A stretch of DNA of 29,323 nucleotides from an uncultured Muribaculaceae bacterium (GTDB taxonomy: Bacteria; Bacteroidota; Bacteroidia; Bacteroidales; Muribaculaceae). Below are positions 6,892 to 16,100 of the stretch, one piece after another (the first letter of the stretch is position 1; the number at the start of each line of letters is the position of its first letter). The stretch is from contig CAJTTA010000027.1 of NCBI GenBank assembly GCA_910579305.1, positions 1 through 29,323 on the forward strand, read 5' to 3'. The position numbers and the translations under genes were made by a program. The notes beneath the pieces are model-generated. The model was not told where the DNA came from, did not search any database, and worked only from the letters and a program-made list of their open reading frames with translations.

Positions 6892-6941
6892 CACATGAAT
6901 CATCGCCTGTGCCTTTCTCCCAAGGCATAGGTCTCCGAGGA

Positions 6942-7400
6942 ATGACTCATCAGGAGTATTACATACAGGCCGTGAAGACGTTTAACACGTTTCTGGAGTC
7001 GAAGCGGCTGCGCAAGACTTCAGAACGTTTCGCCATTCTCAAGAAAGCATGGCAGATGGATGCACACTTCGGCATAGATGAGCTGCATGCCGCTTTGGAG
7101 AAAGACGGTTACCACGTGAGTCGCGCCACGGCCTACAATACTGTAGACCTGCTGGTGGACTGCGGCGTGCTCCGCCGGCATAACTTCGCCGCCGGGGAAG
7201 CGCAATATGAAGCTGCACGAGAGGGACATATACATTTCATATGCACCCGCTGCGGCTCGATTACCGAGGGGGGAGATCCGGCTCTCATGTCGGGCATGCT
7301 CCACTCGATCAAGGACGGGATATTCCGTCCGGCTTACATGTTGGCATACGTCTATGGCCTATGCGGAGAATGCGCAGGGCATACGTCGGCCGAAAAATGA
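6942..7400 (+). CDS. Fur-family metal-responsive transcriptional regulator
   Basis: The product is 152 residues with a winged-helix N-terminal half (RKTSERFAILKKAWQMD at about 24-40; recognition region VSRATAYNTVDLLVDCGVL at about 59-77) and a Fur-type dimerisation half. Metal-site elements are EGHIHFICTRCG (H96, H98, C101, C104) and the second CxxC in YGLCGECAGH (C141, C144), which together would form the structural zinc site. Fur, PerR and Zur cannot be told apart from the sequence alone. The open frame runs further upstream into the channel gene, but ATG 6942 matches both the family length and the promoter at 6860-6891. purA begins 56 bases downstream with no promoter of its own that I can see, so the two are probably co-transcribed. 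Confidence 0.92.
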   Translation: MTHQEYYIQAVKTFNTFLESKRLRKTSERFAILKKAWQMDAHFGIDELHAALEKDGYHVSRATAYNTVDLLVDCGVLRRHNFAAGEAQYEAAREGHIHFICTRCGSITEGGDPALMSGMLHSIKDGIFRPAYMLAYVYGLCGECAGHTSAEK

Positions 7401-7456
7401 CTTCTTAACATGCTGCCGAATCCATGAGGCAGACACAATGCAAATATTATTAGGAA

Positions 7457-8725
7457 ATGAAAGTAGATGTGCTTCTTGGTCTCCAGTGGGGAGACGAAGG
7501 CAAAGGTAAAGTAGTGGACGTGCTCACTCCCCGCTACGACGTGGTAGCCCGCTTCCAGGGAGGCCCTAACGCTGGCCACACTCTCGAATTCGGCGGCCAT
7601 AAATACGTGCTCCGCTCCATCCCCTCGGGTGTGTTTCAGCCCGGAGGGGTCAACATAATCGGTTCAGGTGTGGTGCTTGACCCAGTGCTCTTCGCCCAGG
7701 AGGCCCGAGAGCTTGAGAAGAGTGGGGTAGACCTCAGAAAGATTCTCCGCATATCCCGCAAGGCCAATCTCATTCTGCCTACACACCGCATGCTGGATGC
7801 CGCCGGCGAAAAGGCCAAAGGCGAAGGCAAGATAGGCACCACAGGCAAAGGTATTGGCCCCACCTACACCGACAAGATCTCACGCAACGGTCTGCGTGTG
7901 GGTGATCTGGAGAACAATACCGGCAAATATGCAGCTGCCCGCGACCGCCATCTGCAGATGCTTGCCTCAATGGGATGCCCTGCCGATCCTGCCACTCTCG
8001 CCGATCTTGAGAAAGCCTGGATGGAAGCAGTGGAATATCTGCTCACATACGAACTCATTGACTCCGAATATGAAATAAACGAGGCACTTGAGGCAGGCAA
8101 GAAGGTGCTTTGCGAAGGCGCGCAGGGCACAATGCTTGACATAGATTTCGGCTCATATCCCTTTGTGACATCTTCCAACACCATTTCCGCCGGCGCTTGT
8201 ACCGGCCTCGGCGTGGCGCCAGGCCGCATAGGAGACGTCTACGGCATTTTCAAGGCTTACTGCACTCGTGTGGGCAGCGGGCCATTCCCCACCGAACTTT
8301 TCGATGAAACCGGACGCAAGATCCGCGACCTCGGTCACGAATATGGTGCCGTCACAGGTCGTGAACGCCGCTGCGGCTGGATCGATCTCGTGGCATTGCG
8401 CTATGCAATAATGCTCAACGGCGTGACAAAGCTTATCATGATGAAGAGCGACGTGCTTGATGACTTCCCTGTGATCAAGGCTTGTGTGGCTTACAAGATA
8501 AATGGCAAGGAGACACGCCGTGTGCCCTTCGACATAGATGCTGCCGACATAGAACCGGTATACGTGGAGCTGCCCGGATGGCAGACACCGATGACCGCTG
8601 TGAAGAGCGAGGCCGAATTCCCGGCACGTTTCTCGGAATACGTGGCATTCCTTGAGAAAGAGCTGGGTGTGCCCATAGCAATAGTGAGTGTAGGCCCCGA
8701 CCGCACCCAGACCATAGAGCGATAA
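7457..8725 (+). CDS. purA: Adenylosuccinate synthetase
   Basis: PurA joins IMP and aspartate with GTP hydrolysis to give adenylosuccinate, the first committed step to AMP, in the cytoplasm. The 422-residue length is normal. Visible landmarks are the N-terminal GLQWGDEGKGK with catalytic D13, the NAGHT loop with catalytic H41, GTTGKGIGPTYTDK (about 127-140), the IMP-loop region VTSSNT, VGSGPFPTEL, and ERRCGWIDLVALR near residue 305. ATG 7457 gives the standard MKVDVLLGLQWGDEGKG beginning. It lies 56 bases after the Fur-family gene and 58 bases before the DUF1015 gene on the same strand. It is complete, with no odd features. Confidence 0.98.
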   Translation: MKVDVLLGLQWGDEGKGKVVDVLTPRYDVVARFQGGPNAGHTLEFGGHKYVLRSIPSGVFQPGGVNIIGSGVVLDPVLFAQEARELEKSGVDLRKILRISRKANLILPTHRMLDAAGEKAKGEGKIGTTGKGIGPTYTDKISRNGLRVGDLENNTGKYAAARDRHLQMLASMGCPADPATLADLEKAWMEAVEYLLTYELIDSEYEINEALEAGKKVLCEGAQGTMLDIDFGSYPFVTSSNTISAGACTGLGVAPGRIGDVYGIFKAYCTRVGSGPFPTELFDETGRKIRDLGHEYGAVTGRERRCGWIDLVALRYAIMLNGVTKLIMMKSDVLDDFPVIKACVAYKINGKETRRVPFDIDAADIEPVYVELPGWQTPMTAVKSEAEFPARFSEYVAFLEKELGVPIAIVSVGPDRTQTIER

Positions 8726-8783
8726 AACTTAAAATCACCAAAATCCTTAAATATTAACCTGAAATAACTCACAACTTTTCGAA

Positions 8784-10028
8784 ATGGCAAAAGTAAAACC
8801 TTTCCGTGGCGTGCGTCCGCCCAAAGATATGGTAGAAGAGGTGGTGTCACGCCCCTACGATGTGCTTAACTCTGAAGAGGCACGTGCCGAGGCCGAAGGT
8901 AATCCCAAGAGCCTCTATCACATAATCAAGCCCGAGATCGACTTCGCTCCCGGCTTCGACGAGCATGATCCCGCTGTCTATGAGAAGGCGGTGGAAAACT
9001 TCAATGCATTCCAGAAGAACGGTTGGCTCGTGCAGGATGACAAGGAGAAGTATTACATCTATGCGCAGACGATGGATGGCCGCACCCAATATGGCTTCGT
9101 AGTCGCTGCCTGGGTGGATGATTACATGGAAGGCCGCATCAAGAAGCATGAGCTCACACGTCGCGACAAGGAGGAAGACCGCATGAAGCATGTGCGTGTG
9201 AACAATGCCAATGTGGAACCTGTCTTCTTCGCTTTCCCCGACAATGAGGGCCTCCAGGCGATAATAGACAAGGTGACAGCCGGCAAGCCCGAATATGATT
9301 TCGTGGCTCCCGACGGATTCGGCCACACTTTCTGGGTGATAGAGGATGAGCAGATGATTGCCGACGTGACACGTCTCTTCGGCGAGATACCCAATCTCTA
9401 TATTGCCGACGGTCATCACCGCAGTGCCGCTGCCGCTCTCGTAGGTGCCGAGAAAGCCAAGAACAACCCCGATCACCGTGGCGATGAGGAGTACAATTAC
9501 TTCCTTGCTGTGGCGTTCCCCGCATCTCATCTCAAGATCATCGACTACAACCGTGTTGTGCGCGATCTCAACGGCCTCACTCCTGAGCAGTTCCTCGCCA
9601 AGATTGCCGAGAACTTCGAAGTTGAAAAGAAAGGAGCGGAGACATATCATCCCTCAGGCCTTCACAACTTCTCACTCTACCTTGACGGCGAGTGGTATTC
9701 TCTCACTGCCAAGCCCGGCACTTACAATGACCAGGATCCCATCGGTGTGCTTGACGTGACCGTGAGCTCCGATCTGATTCTGCGCGACATCCTCGGCATC
9801 ACCGACCTCCGCAGCGACAAGCGCATCGACTTCGTGGGCGGCATACGCGGTCTTGAAGAGCTTAAGCGCAGAGTTGACAGCGGAGAGATGAAGATGGCTC
9901 TTGCCCTTTATCCCGTGACCATGGATCAGCTCATCAACATTGCCGACACTGGCAATATCATGCCTCCCAAGACCACATGGTTTGAGCCCAAGCTCCGTTC
10001 CGGTCTTGTGATACACAAGCTCGACTGA
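8784..10028 (+). CDS. DUF1015 family protein
   Basis: This soluble 414-residue protein matches DUF1015: it begins with KPFRGVRPP, contains RPYDVLN at about 23-29, and has the hallmark IADGHHRSAAA motif at about 207-217. No signal peptide or membrane segment is seen. The biochemical role of DUF1015 is not settled; in Bacteroidota I recall it next to serC and serA, which would suggest amino-acid metabolism, but here it follows purA. The GHHR motif looks like a catalytic or ligand-binding centre. It lies 58 bases after purA, and I do not see a clean TAnnTTTG box in the gap. A hairpin terminator follows at 10060-10098. Confidence 0.88.
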   Translation: MAKVKPFRGVRPPKDMVEEVVSRPYDVLNSEEARAEAEGNPKSLYHIIKPEIDFAPGFDEHDPAVYEKAVENFNAFQKNGWLVQDDKEKYYIYAQTMDGRTQYGFVVAAWVDDYMEGRIKKHELTRRDKEEDRMKHVRVNNANVEPVFFAFPDNEGLQAIIDKVTAGKPEYDFVAPDGFGHTFWVIEDEQMIADVTRLFGEIPNLYIADGHHRSAAAALVGAEKAKNNPDHRGDEEYNYFLAVAFPASHLKIIDYNRVVRDLNGLTPEQFLAKIAENFEVEKKGAETYHPSGLHNFSLYLDGEWYSLTAKPGTYNDQDPIGVLDVTVSSDLILRDILGITDLRSDKRIDFVGGIRGLEELKRRVDSGEMKMALALYPVTMDQLINIADTGNIMPPKTTWFEPKLRSGLVIHKLD

Positions 10029-10059
10029 TCACATGATTTGATTGTAGCATATAAATAAT

Positions 10060-10100
10060 AATGCGAGGCTGCCGGCTTGAGGTGGCCTCGCATTACTTTT
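10060..10100 (+). terminator. Terminator after the DUF1015 gene
   Basis: A perfect 10-bp stem, AATGCGAGGC (10060-10069) with GCCTCGCATT (10085-10094), encloses a 15-base loop and is followed by ACTTTT. It is an intrinsic-type terminator on the plus strand. Confidence 0.8.
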
Positions 10101-10158
10101 ATATGCGCTGTGGCTGTCTTGGAGCATATTTGGCATACCCTCTCTCCACTTGAATAGG

Positions 10159-10201
10159 AATCCCCCGCCGGAAGCCATATTAAAGCTTCCGGCGGGGGAT
10201 T
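10159..10201. terminator. Strong 17-bp hairpin between convergent genes
   Basis: A perfect inverted repeat: the left arm (10159-10175) is AATCCCCCGCCGGAAGC, the right arm (10185-10201) is its exact complement, and the loop is 9 bases. It lies 28 bases beyond the malQ stop on the minus strand and downstream of the DUF1015 terminator. The T-runs on both sides are weak, but position and stability suggest a terminator for malQ that could act in both directions. Confidence 0.6.
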
Positions 10202-10229
10202 TCAGTTTCCGGGGGTTAGACGGTCTGCC

Positions 10230-12911
10230 TTAACGCCCTGAATGATGAATCTTGTCGGTCACGATACTATTGAAGCTATCCTGCCTGAGGAGGTCTTCCA
10301 CAGTCATATGCATGCGATAGCGCCAGTAATGGCGAGATATCGCGGGAATGTTTATCTGCTCATCGGCCGGATTCTCGCGGCGCAGTTTGCCATCAGTGCT
10401 GATCCAGTCCTGCAGGGGGAGAATGCAGAGCATGGAAGGAGAGTTGAGCTGAAGGTCTACTATGCGGGAGCATATCCATGGCTCGGCAAAGAACGGAGCC
10501 TCGCCGCTCTCATGAAGCACCTGATTGAAGAAGCGCTGCGCCATGTCATGGTCGCTTTCCCACCAGCCACGTATGCCGGGCATGTCATGAGTGGAAGATG
10601 TGCACACAGAGTAGTAGGGATACGCCCATGTATTGCCGAATTCCACTGATGGATCCTTAGACATGCGCTGTATCTCTAAGCTGAGAATCTGGAGATTGTG
10701 CATTACGGCAGGGACGCAGTCGGGTATCATGCCGAGATCCTCCGCACAGCACAGCATCTTGGTTGAGTTGATGAGAGGGGGTAGTTTCCACATAGCCTTG
10801 CCATACCAGAATTCGTTGTGACGGTGGAAGAAGAAGTCATTGTAGAGACGGTCGAAGCACCAGCGCTCATAGTCGCTCAGGCAGCGGTACTGATGAGTGA
10901 ACTGGGCTGCGATGCGGGGGTGGTACTTGCCTTTCTCGTAGGGATCCTCTATGAAGAGAACGTTGTCGATAAGGCCGAGCAGTCCCTCGCATATACGGGT
11001 GTTCTCTTCGCTTGCAGGCATGGAGCCGAAATATTCGGCCACTTTCTTCTGAGTGCTTACAAAGTCGCGGAGCTCATATCGGTCACCTCCTATGTGTGAA
11101 AGGTATTTTTCTTTGACCTCACCGGTGGAATTGCCGAAGAAATCAGTGAGCATCCACTCAAGGATGAGCGGACGTGCCTGCACGTCGGGATTGATCCAGA
11201 AGTCAAAGTCGGCTCGCAGTTGCTCGGGAGAGAAGGGCAGGGCGGGGTGGAACACTCCGAGCAGGCCATGAATGGCATCGGTGGGAATCTGCCATATGCG
11301 GAAGAAGCCGAGCACATGGTCTATGCGGTAAGCGTCGAAGTATTCGCTCATCTTGCCGAAGCGGGCCTTCCACCATGCAAATCCGTCACGGGCCATCTCT
11401 TCCCAGTTATATGTGGGGAAGCCCCAGTTCTGGCCGAGCACGGAGAAATCATCCGGCGGAGCTCCTGCCTGGCAATTCATGTAGAAGAGATGGGGGTATA
11501 CCCATGCGTCTACGCTTGTGCGGGATATGCCTATGGGGATGTCTCCCTTGAGCACTACACCCTGGCTGTGGGCATAGTCGCGGGCGGCACGCAGCTGTCG
11601 GTCGAGATGATACTGAAGGTAGTAGACAAACAGCATCTCCTGATGTTTTTCCTTAAACAGCTTGTCGACCTTTTCTGCAGAGTATGTGGCATATTCTCCC
11701 CATTTGTCCATCTCCGGAGTTCCGTGCATGTCGCGAAGAGTGCAGAAAGCTGCATATGGGCGGAGCCATTCTTCATTCTTTGACACAAATGCCTTGAAGT
11801 CCGCGCTCTTCACAGTGGCCTCTCCCTGCTCTGCATACAGCTCACGGAGATATTCTGTCTTGCCATTGTTCACGCGTTCATAATCTATCTCCGGCAGTGC
11901 GTTCAGCTCTTTGGCCAGAGAGTCATAATAGTCCCGGCGTGCCTTGCTCTTGAGGCGGCCCACTTCCTGAAGACGCAGATACATCGGGTGAAGGGCGAAG
12001 GTAGAGTTGGCATTATAGGGATATGAATCAGTCCATGTGCCGGTCATGGTGGTGTCGTTGATGGGAAGGATCTGGAGCACCTTCTGGTGGGTGGCCTTGC
12101 ACCAGTCCACCATCTTCATGATGCCGATGAAGTCGCCTGCGCCGAAGTCTTCCTCAGTGCGTATGGAGAAGACCGGTATGGCTGTGCCGGCGCCCTTCCA
12201 TGGAGACAGAGGATTGACAAACCGCATGCCGGAGGCCACGATCACATCCGCGTCGGGAGAGGCCGAGGCGAAGTCGAAAATACGGTTGTTTCGCATTTCC
12301 CAGGCTACAGTGTCGAGCGTCTCTTTCTCAAGAATCACAAATTTGTACTCGCAGGGGAAGCTGAGGTCGGCCAGAGGGATATTGATCTCCCATTCGGGAT
12401 AACCGGCATCACTGAGAGGAAGGGCCTTGCGGGGATCCCAGGCGCCGAGAGCGGGGCATTCGCCTGCTATGGCGAGAATCTGGCCCGGAGCGAGCATGGG
12501 TGCCTGCACACGCACATTAAGGGTGCCCGCTGAAGCCACGGGAGCCGGAGCGCGGTGAGCGCGGTTGAGCATGCCTTGGGTGAATGCGGAGGAATAGTAA
12601 GGCTTGTCGTAGGGCTGATCCTGCCAACGGTCGAAAATCTCATATTTAGCTGCGCCGCGGGCTACCTCAAAGCGATGCGGGTCTCCCCATTCCAAACGCC
12701 ATTCCTGTCCCGGTGCTTTCACTATGTAGCGGTAAGTGAAGTCGGGGGTAGATTCTGGCACGTCTACTGAAAGCTGCCAGCTTTCTCCGCCGAGATAGTT
12801 AAGCTGCAGGGCTGCCTGGTCGTTGCCGGCGCCGAGCTCAGGTATGTTGCCCACCACATAGAGGGCCTCACCCCAGCGGGTGCGGTAGTTGATATTAAAT
12901 GTAATTTTCAT
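10230..12911 (-). CDS. malQ: 4-alpha-glucanotransferase with two CBM20 domains (DPE2-like, GH77)
   Basis: This enzyme moves alpha-1,4-glucan segments or glucose between maltooligosaccharides or glycogen; it has no signal peptide and so acts in the cytoplasm. The 893-residue order is CBM20 (about 1-100), CBM20 (about 127-235), then GH77 (about 245-880) with a long insert (about 320-460) in the catalytic barrel. That architecture is the one known from plant DPE2 rather than the 500-residue E. coli MalQ. Catalytic residues are identifiable: nucleophile D531 in YRIDHVLGFF, acid/base E724 in CCAEDLGMIP and stabiliser D776 in SSTHDMPG. ATG 12911 starts directly in the first CBM20. A -7 box lies at 12999-13006. 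It is transcribed alone, between two hairpins. Confidence 0.95.
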   Translation of the reverse strand: MKITFNINYRTRWGEALYVVGNIPELGAGNDQAALQLNYLGGESWQLSVDVPESTPDFTYRYIVKAPGQEWRLEWGDPHRFEVARGAAKYEIFDRWQDQPYDKPYYSSAFTQGMLNRAHRAPAPVASAGTLNVRVQAPMLAPGQILAIAGECPALGAWDPRKALPLSDAGYPEWEINIPLADLSFPCEYKFVILEKETLDTVAWEMRNNRIFDFASASPDADVIVASGMRFVNPLSPWKGAGTAIPVFSIRTEEDFGAGDFIGIMKMVDWCKATHQKVLQILPINDTTMTGTWTDSYPYNANSTFALHPMYLRLQEVGRLKSKARRDYYDSLAKELNALPEIDYERVNNGKTEYLRELYAEQGEATVKSADFKAFVSKNEEWLRPYAAFCTLRDMHGTPEMDKWGEYATYSAEKVDKLFKEKHQEMLFVYYLQYHLDRQLRAARDYAHSQGVVLKGDIPIGISRTSVDAWVYPHLFYMNCQAGAPPDDFSVLGQNWGFPTYNWEEMARDGFAWWKARFGKMSEYFDAYRIDHVLGFFRIWQIPTDAIHGLLGVFHPALPFSPEQLRADFDFWINPDVQARPLILEWMLTDFFGNSTGEVKEKYLSHIGGDRYELRDFVSTQKKVAEYFGSMPASEENTRICEGLLGLIDNVLFIEDPYEKGKYHPRIAAQFTHQYRCLSDYERWCFDRLYNDFFFHRHNEFWYGKAMWKLPPLINSTKMLCCAEDLGMIPDCVPAVMHNLQILSLEIQRMSKDPSVEFGNTWAYPYYSVCTSSTHDMPGIRGWWESDHDMAQRFFNQVLHESGEAPFFAEPWICSRIVDLQLNSPSMLCILPLQDWISTDGKLRRENPADEQINIPAISRHYWRYRMHMTVEDLLRQDSFNSIVTDKIHHSGR

Positions 12912-12998
12912 GAGACACGAGAAAGTCGATGAAGAATTTATTAGTAGTCTTTGCGTACATCCGCCCCGCTCCGGTGGAGAGCAGGGCGTAATGCGCTA

Positions 12999-13006
12999 CA
13001 AAATTA
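12999..13006 (-). promoter_or_regulatory. -7 promoter element of malQ
   Basis: The minus strand reads TAATTTTG, a perfect TAnnTTTG, starting only 3 bases beyond the terminator stem of the upstream gene. The -33 position falls inside that hairpin and has no TTTG match. The predicted leader is about 80 bases. Confidence 0.5.
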
Positions 13007-13009
13007 CAA

Positions 13010-13047
13010 AAAAATACCGAATCGCTGTGTGGCGATTCGGTATTTTT
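13010..13047 (-). terminator. Terminator of the 1498-aa secreted protein gene
   Basis: A perfect 16-bp stem, AAAAATACCGAATCGC (13010-13025) with its complement at 13032-13047, has a 6-base loop. Read on the minus strand it ends in a T-rich stretch. It lies 60 bases after the stop codon at 13108 and separates that gene from malQ. Confidence 0.85.
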
Positions 13048-13107
13048 CTTATGTTTTACAACATACCTGATTCTTCCTTGCGGGGTGTCAAGTATGAGCG
13101 TCTGTCA

Positions 13108-16100
13108 TCACTTCACGATAAGTTTTGCTGTGGTAGTGCCGGCGCGTACTACGTAGATGCCGGGGGCTACGCTCATTCTCTCAGAGCCTGTAGAGGCAAA
13201 TGAGTAGAGACAGCGTCCGTCGATAGTGTGTACAGTCACGGGGCTTCCTGCGGGAGCCTTGATGACAATGTTGCCTGCCACGCTGTAGATGCTGGTTGCA
13301 TCATTGCCTCCTGCGATGCAGCCGATAGAGGCGGCGCATACTTCTACGGGGTTGGAGAAGATGGATTCGCCGTCGGTGTAGGTGGCTGTCACGTGGTAGC
13401 GGTGAGTGGCGTTGGGATCGCAGGTAGTGTCGATGAATGAAGTCTCTCCAAGGCCGGATTCCAGCAGGTTGAGGTCACGGTATACGTTATAGCCGGTGAG
13501 CTCGACTTCGGGCTGAGAGGGTACGAACTCAAAGTCATCGAGCATGAATCCGAAGCCGCCGTCGCTCTTGCAGACAATCGCGAAGTGGCGTGTGCCGGCG
13601 GGGAGAGTGTAGGCGAGTTTCTGCCAGGAAGCTGAACCTACAGTCTGGTTGGCTGCCAGCATTGTGAAGTCTTCAGGATCTGTGCCTGAGGTGGATACCA
13701 TTACATCGAATGTCTCAAGGAACTGTTCCATCACGCAACGAGTGAAGAAGGATATGGTCTGCTCTCTTCCGGAGAGTGCGGGAGACACGAGCCAGTCGTT
13801 GTTGCCTGCGCCGCTTTCGAAGCTTACGAGGCAGCGCTCGCCTGAATGTGCGGAGCACAGGCTATGCACGCCAACGCTTCTGGGGTTGAACACAATGTAT
13901 GCCTGGGGCTTGCCCACATTCTCCCATGTGAAGGTGCCGAGGCTGGAGCTGATACCTATGATGGTATTGCCCTGGTCAAGGTCATGCATCACCCAGTCGC
14001 CGAAGTTGTCGATGGTGAAGTCGGGATAGTTTTCAAGATCATCGCTGACGGTCTTTTCATTGGGATATACCTGGGCGTCGCTCCATGAGAGCTGCACTGC
14101 ATTGCCGTTGACGCCTTCTCCGAAGAGATCGGTCACATAGGGGAGGTTGGGTGCCTCGATATTGACACGCAATACTGAAGAGTCGTTATAACGGTTCAGG
14201 TCGCCGTCCACTTCTACTGTGGCTGTGAGGCGTATTGAGCGCGGATCCTCGTGCAGACCGGGAGTGTAGGTGAAGGGAACGGTGTACTTCTCATCTTCCG
14301 AGAGATTGACAGTGGTTGTGCCCACTACCTCATCATCGGCCTTAAGAGTCACGGTCACATTCTCTATATCGCGTATGCCGTTGTTGGCTACATTCACGTA
14401 GTAATTGTTTTCACGTCCCATCACTGCGGTAACGGGGCCGTTTACGGAAATTACTTTGGCATCACACTCGGGACGGTCGCCGGAAATGTCGATGTAATCG
14501 AAGTGGATGTTGCCGTTGCGCTTGTCGTTGACACAGCGGATTACGACAGATGCACGGGGATACGTGGCGAAGTCAGTGAGAGGTATCTCATATGTGGCCC
14601 AGCCATCGGTGTCGGTATGCACATTATAGACGGTGGGGAAGTATACGATTTCCTGCTCTTTGCCCTCTTTTTCAACAAGCATGCCTATCTGCACCTTGGC
14701 GTTGACATGATTTCCGGATGAAGTCTGATACATCTTGAATGACAGTTTGGGGTTGAGCAGACTGGTCATATTGATGCGGGGCGATACATAGATACCGATA
14801 CATTCTCTGTCATAGTTGGCAGAGAAGGTGAGCATGTTTCCTTCTTCTGCGTCTACGCGGGGATCATAGCCGTAAGGCAGATGTGAATAGAAAGAAGAGA
14901 ACTGGCAGCGGGAGGTGTCCCAGGGCTTGATGCTGCCTTCGGCAAATGCATCGTGGATGGGAAGCTCATAAGCGGGGCCGAACAGAGCGGTAGCCCGCAC
15001 TGCCTGTGACTCGCCGCCTATGGTGGATGCGATCACCTCGTAGGTGATGTATTTCTGCTGCTCGCCGTTGAAGTCTGACATTACATCGCTGAGGATAATG
15101 GAATTTACATCGCCTGAGACGGACTTAACGAGCTGGCGGTCGAGGCTTATCACGCGATAAATGTCATAGGTAATTTCTTCGGCAGTAAGAGGATTGCCAT
15201 CGACACCTACCATGGGAGTGGGGTAATTCCAGGAGATCTGAACGTCGGCACCGTCACGAAGGGTGACAAGAGAGAGATTCTGCACGCTTAGAGGTACATC
15301 GGGCTTCATGTTGATCGAGGCCTGGAGGTCGAGGCCTGTGCCGAATTCATTTACGGCTACCACGGCGTAGCTGTTGATGCCGAATGTGGGGGTGGGATCC
15401 TCGATAGTGCCTACTTCGGTGCCTTCCACTGTGGTAGAGGCGATGAGACGGCGCATGTCGGAGGAGTAGAGGCGCAGACCGGTGATCTTGGCAACGGGAG
15501 TGCCGGCTACGTTGAGCTTGGGCAGGCGTACATTGATCTGAGCCTTTCCGTCATTCTTGGTGACAGATTCCAGCTCGGGAGCTGCGGGAATAGTTGAGGG
15601 GCCGTATTCGGAAATGCGGAGGTTGTCTACCGAAACGTGGTCGCCGCCGTTGTTCATCACATGGATACCTAAGTGCATATCCTTGTCTTCAGCGATGAAG
15701 AGGGCGTTGAGGGTCTTTTGTTCACCCTTGTTGAGGGTGTTGGTCTCTTTCATTACGCAACGCTTGAGACTTTCTACGGTGGGGAATTCGCCTACATAGG
15801 ACTCAATGGTGGTGGTGGCAGGTATTGAAGAGTATCCCTCGGTCATGAAGTAAACGCGGTAAACATAGCCTTTCTTGAATTCAAGAGTAGGAGTTACGAG
15901 CCATGCGTTAACAGCGTTGTAATTGTTGTAGTTAAGCCAATATATGGCATTGCGATATGTGGGATGCCACATCCAGGTGTCACCGTCGGGCGATGCTATG
16001 CCCTGAGGGTCAAGTACTGTGAATTTGGCAAAATCCGATCTGGTGTCGAAAGTCTCGGTGTAAGGCATTTTATAAGGAGTGCCCATAATAGTAGGAGTGG

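Noticed and set aside
6804..6941. Extended N-terminus for the Fur-family protein
   Set aside because: It would overlap the channel gene and its start would lie upstream of the clear promoter at 6860-6891; ATG 6942 fits the family length.
8847..9650. 267-codon minus-strand open frame
   Set aside because: Antisense shadow of the DUF1015 gene; no promoter or domain seen.
10159..10201. Inverted repeat as an insertion-sequence end or CRISPR repeat
   Set aside because: A single compact hairpin with a 9-base loop, no transposase, no repeated unit and no target duplication; terminator-like placement explains it better.
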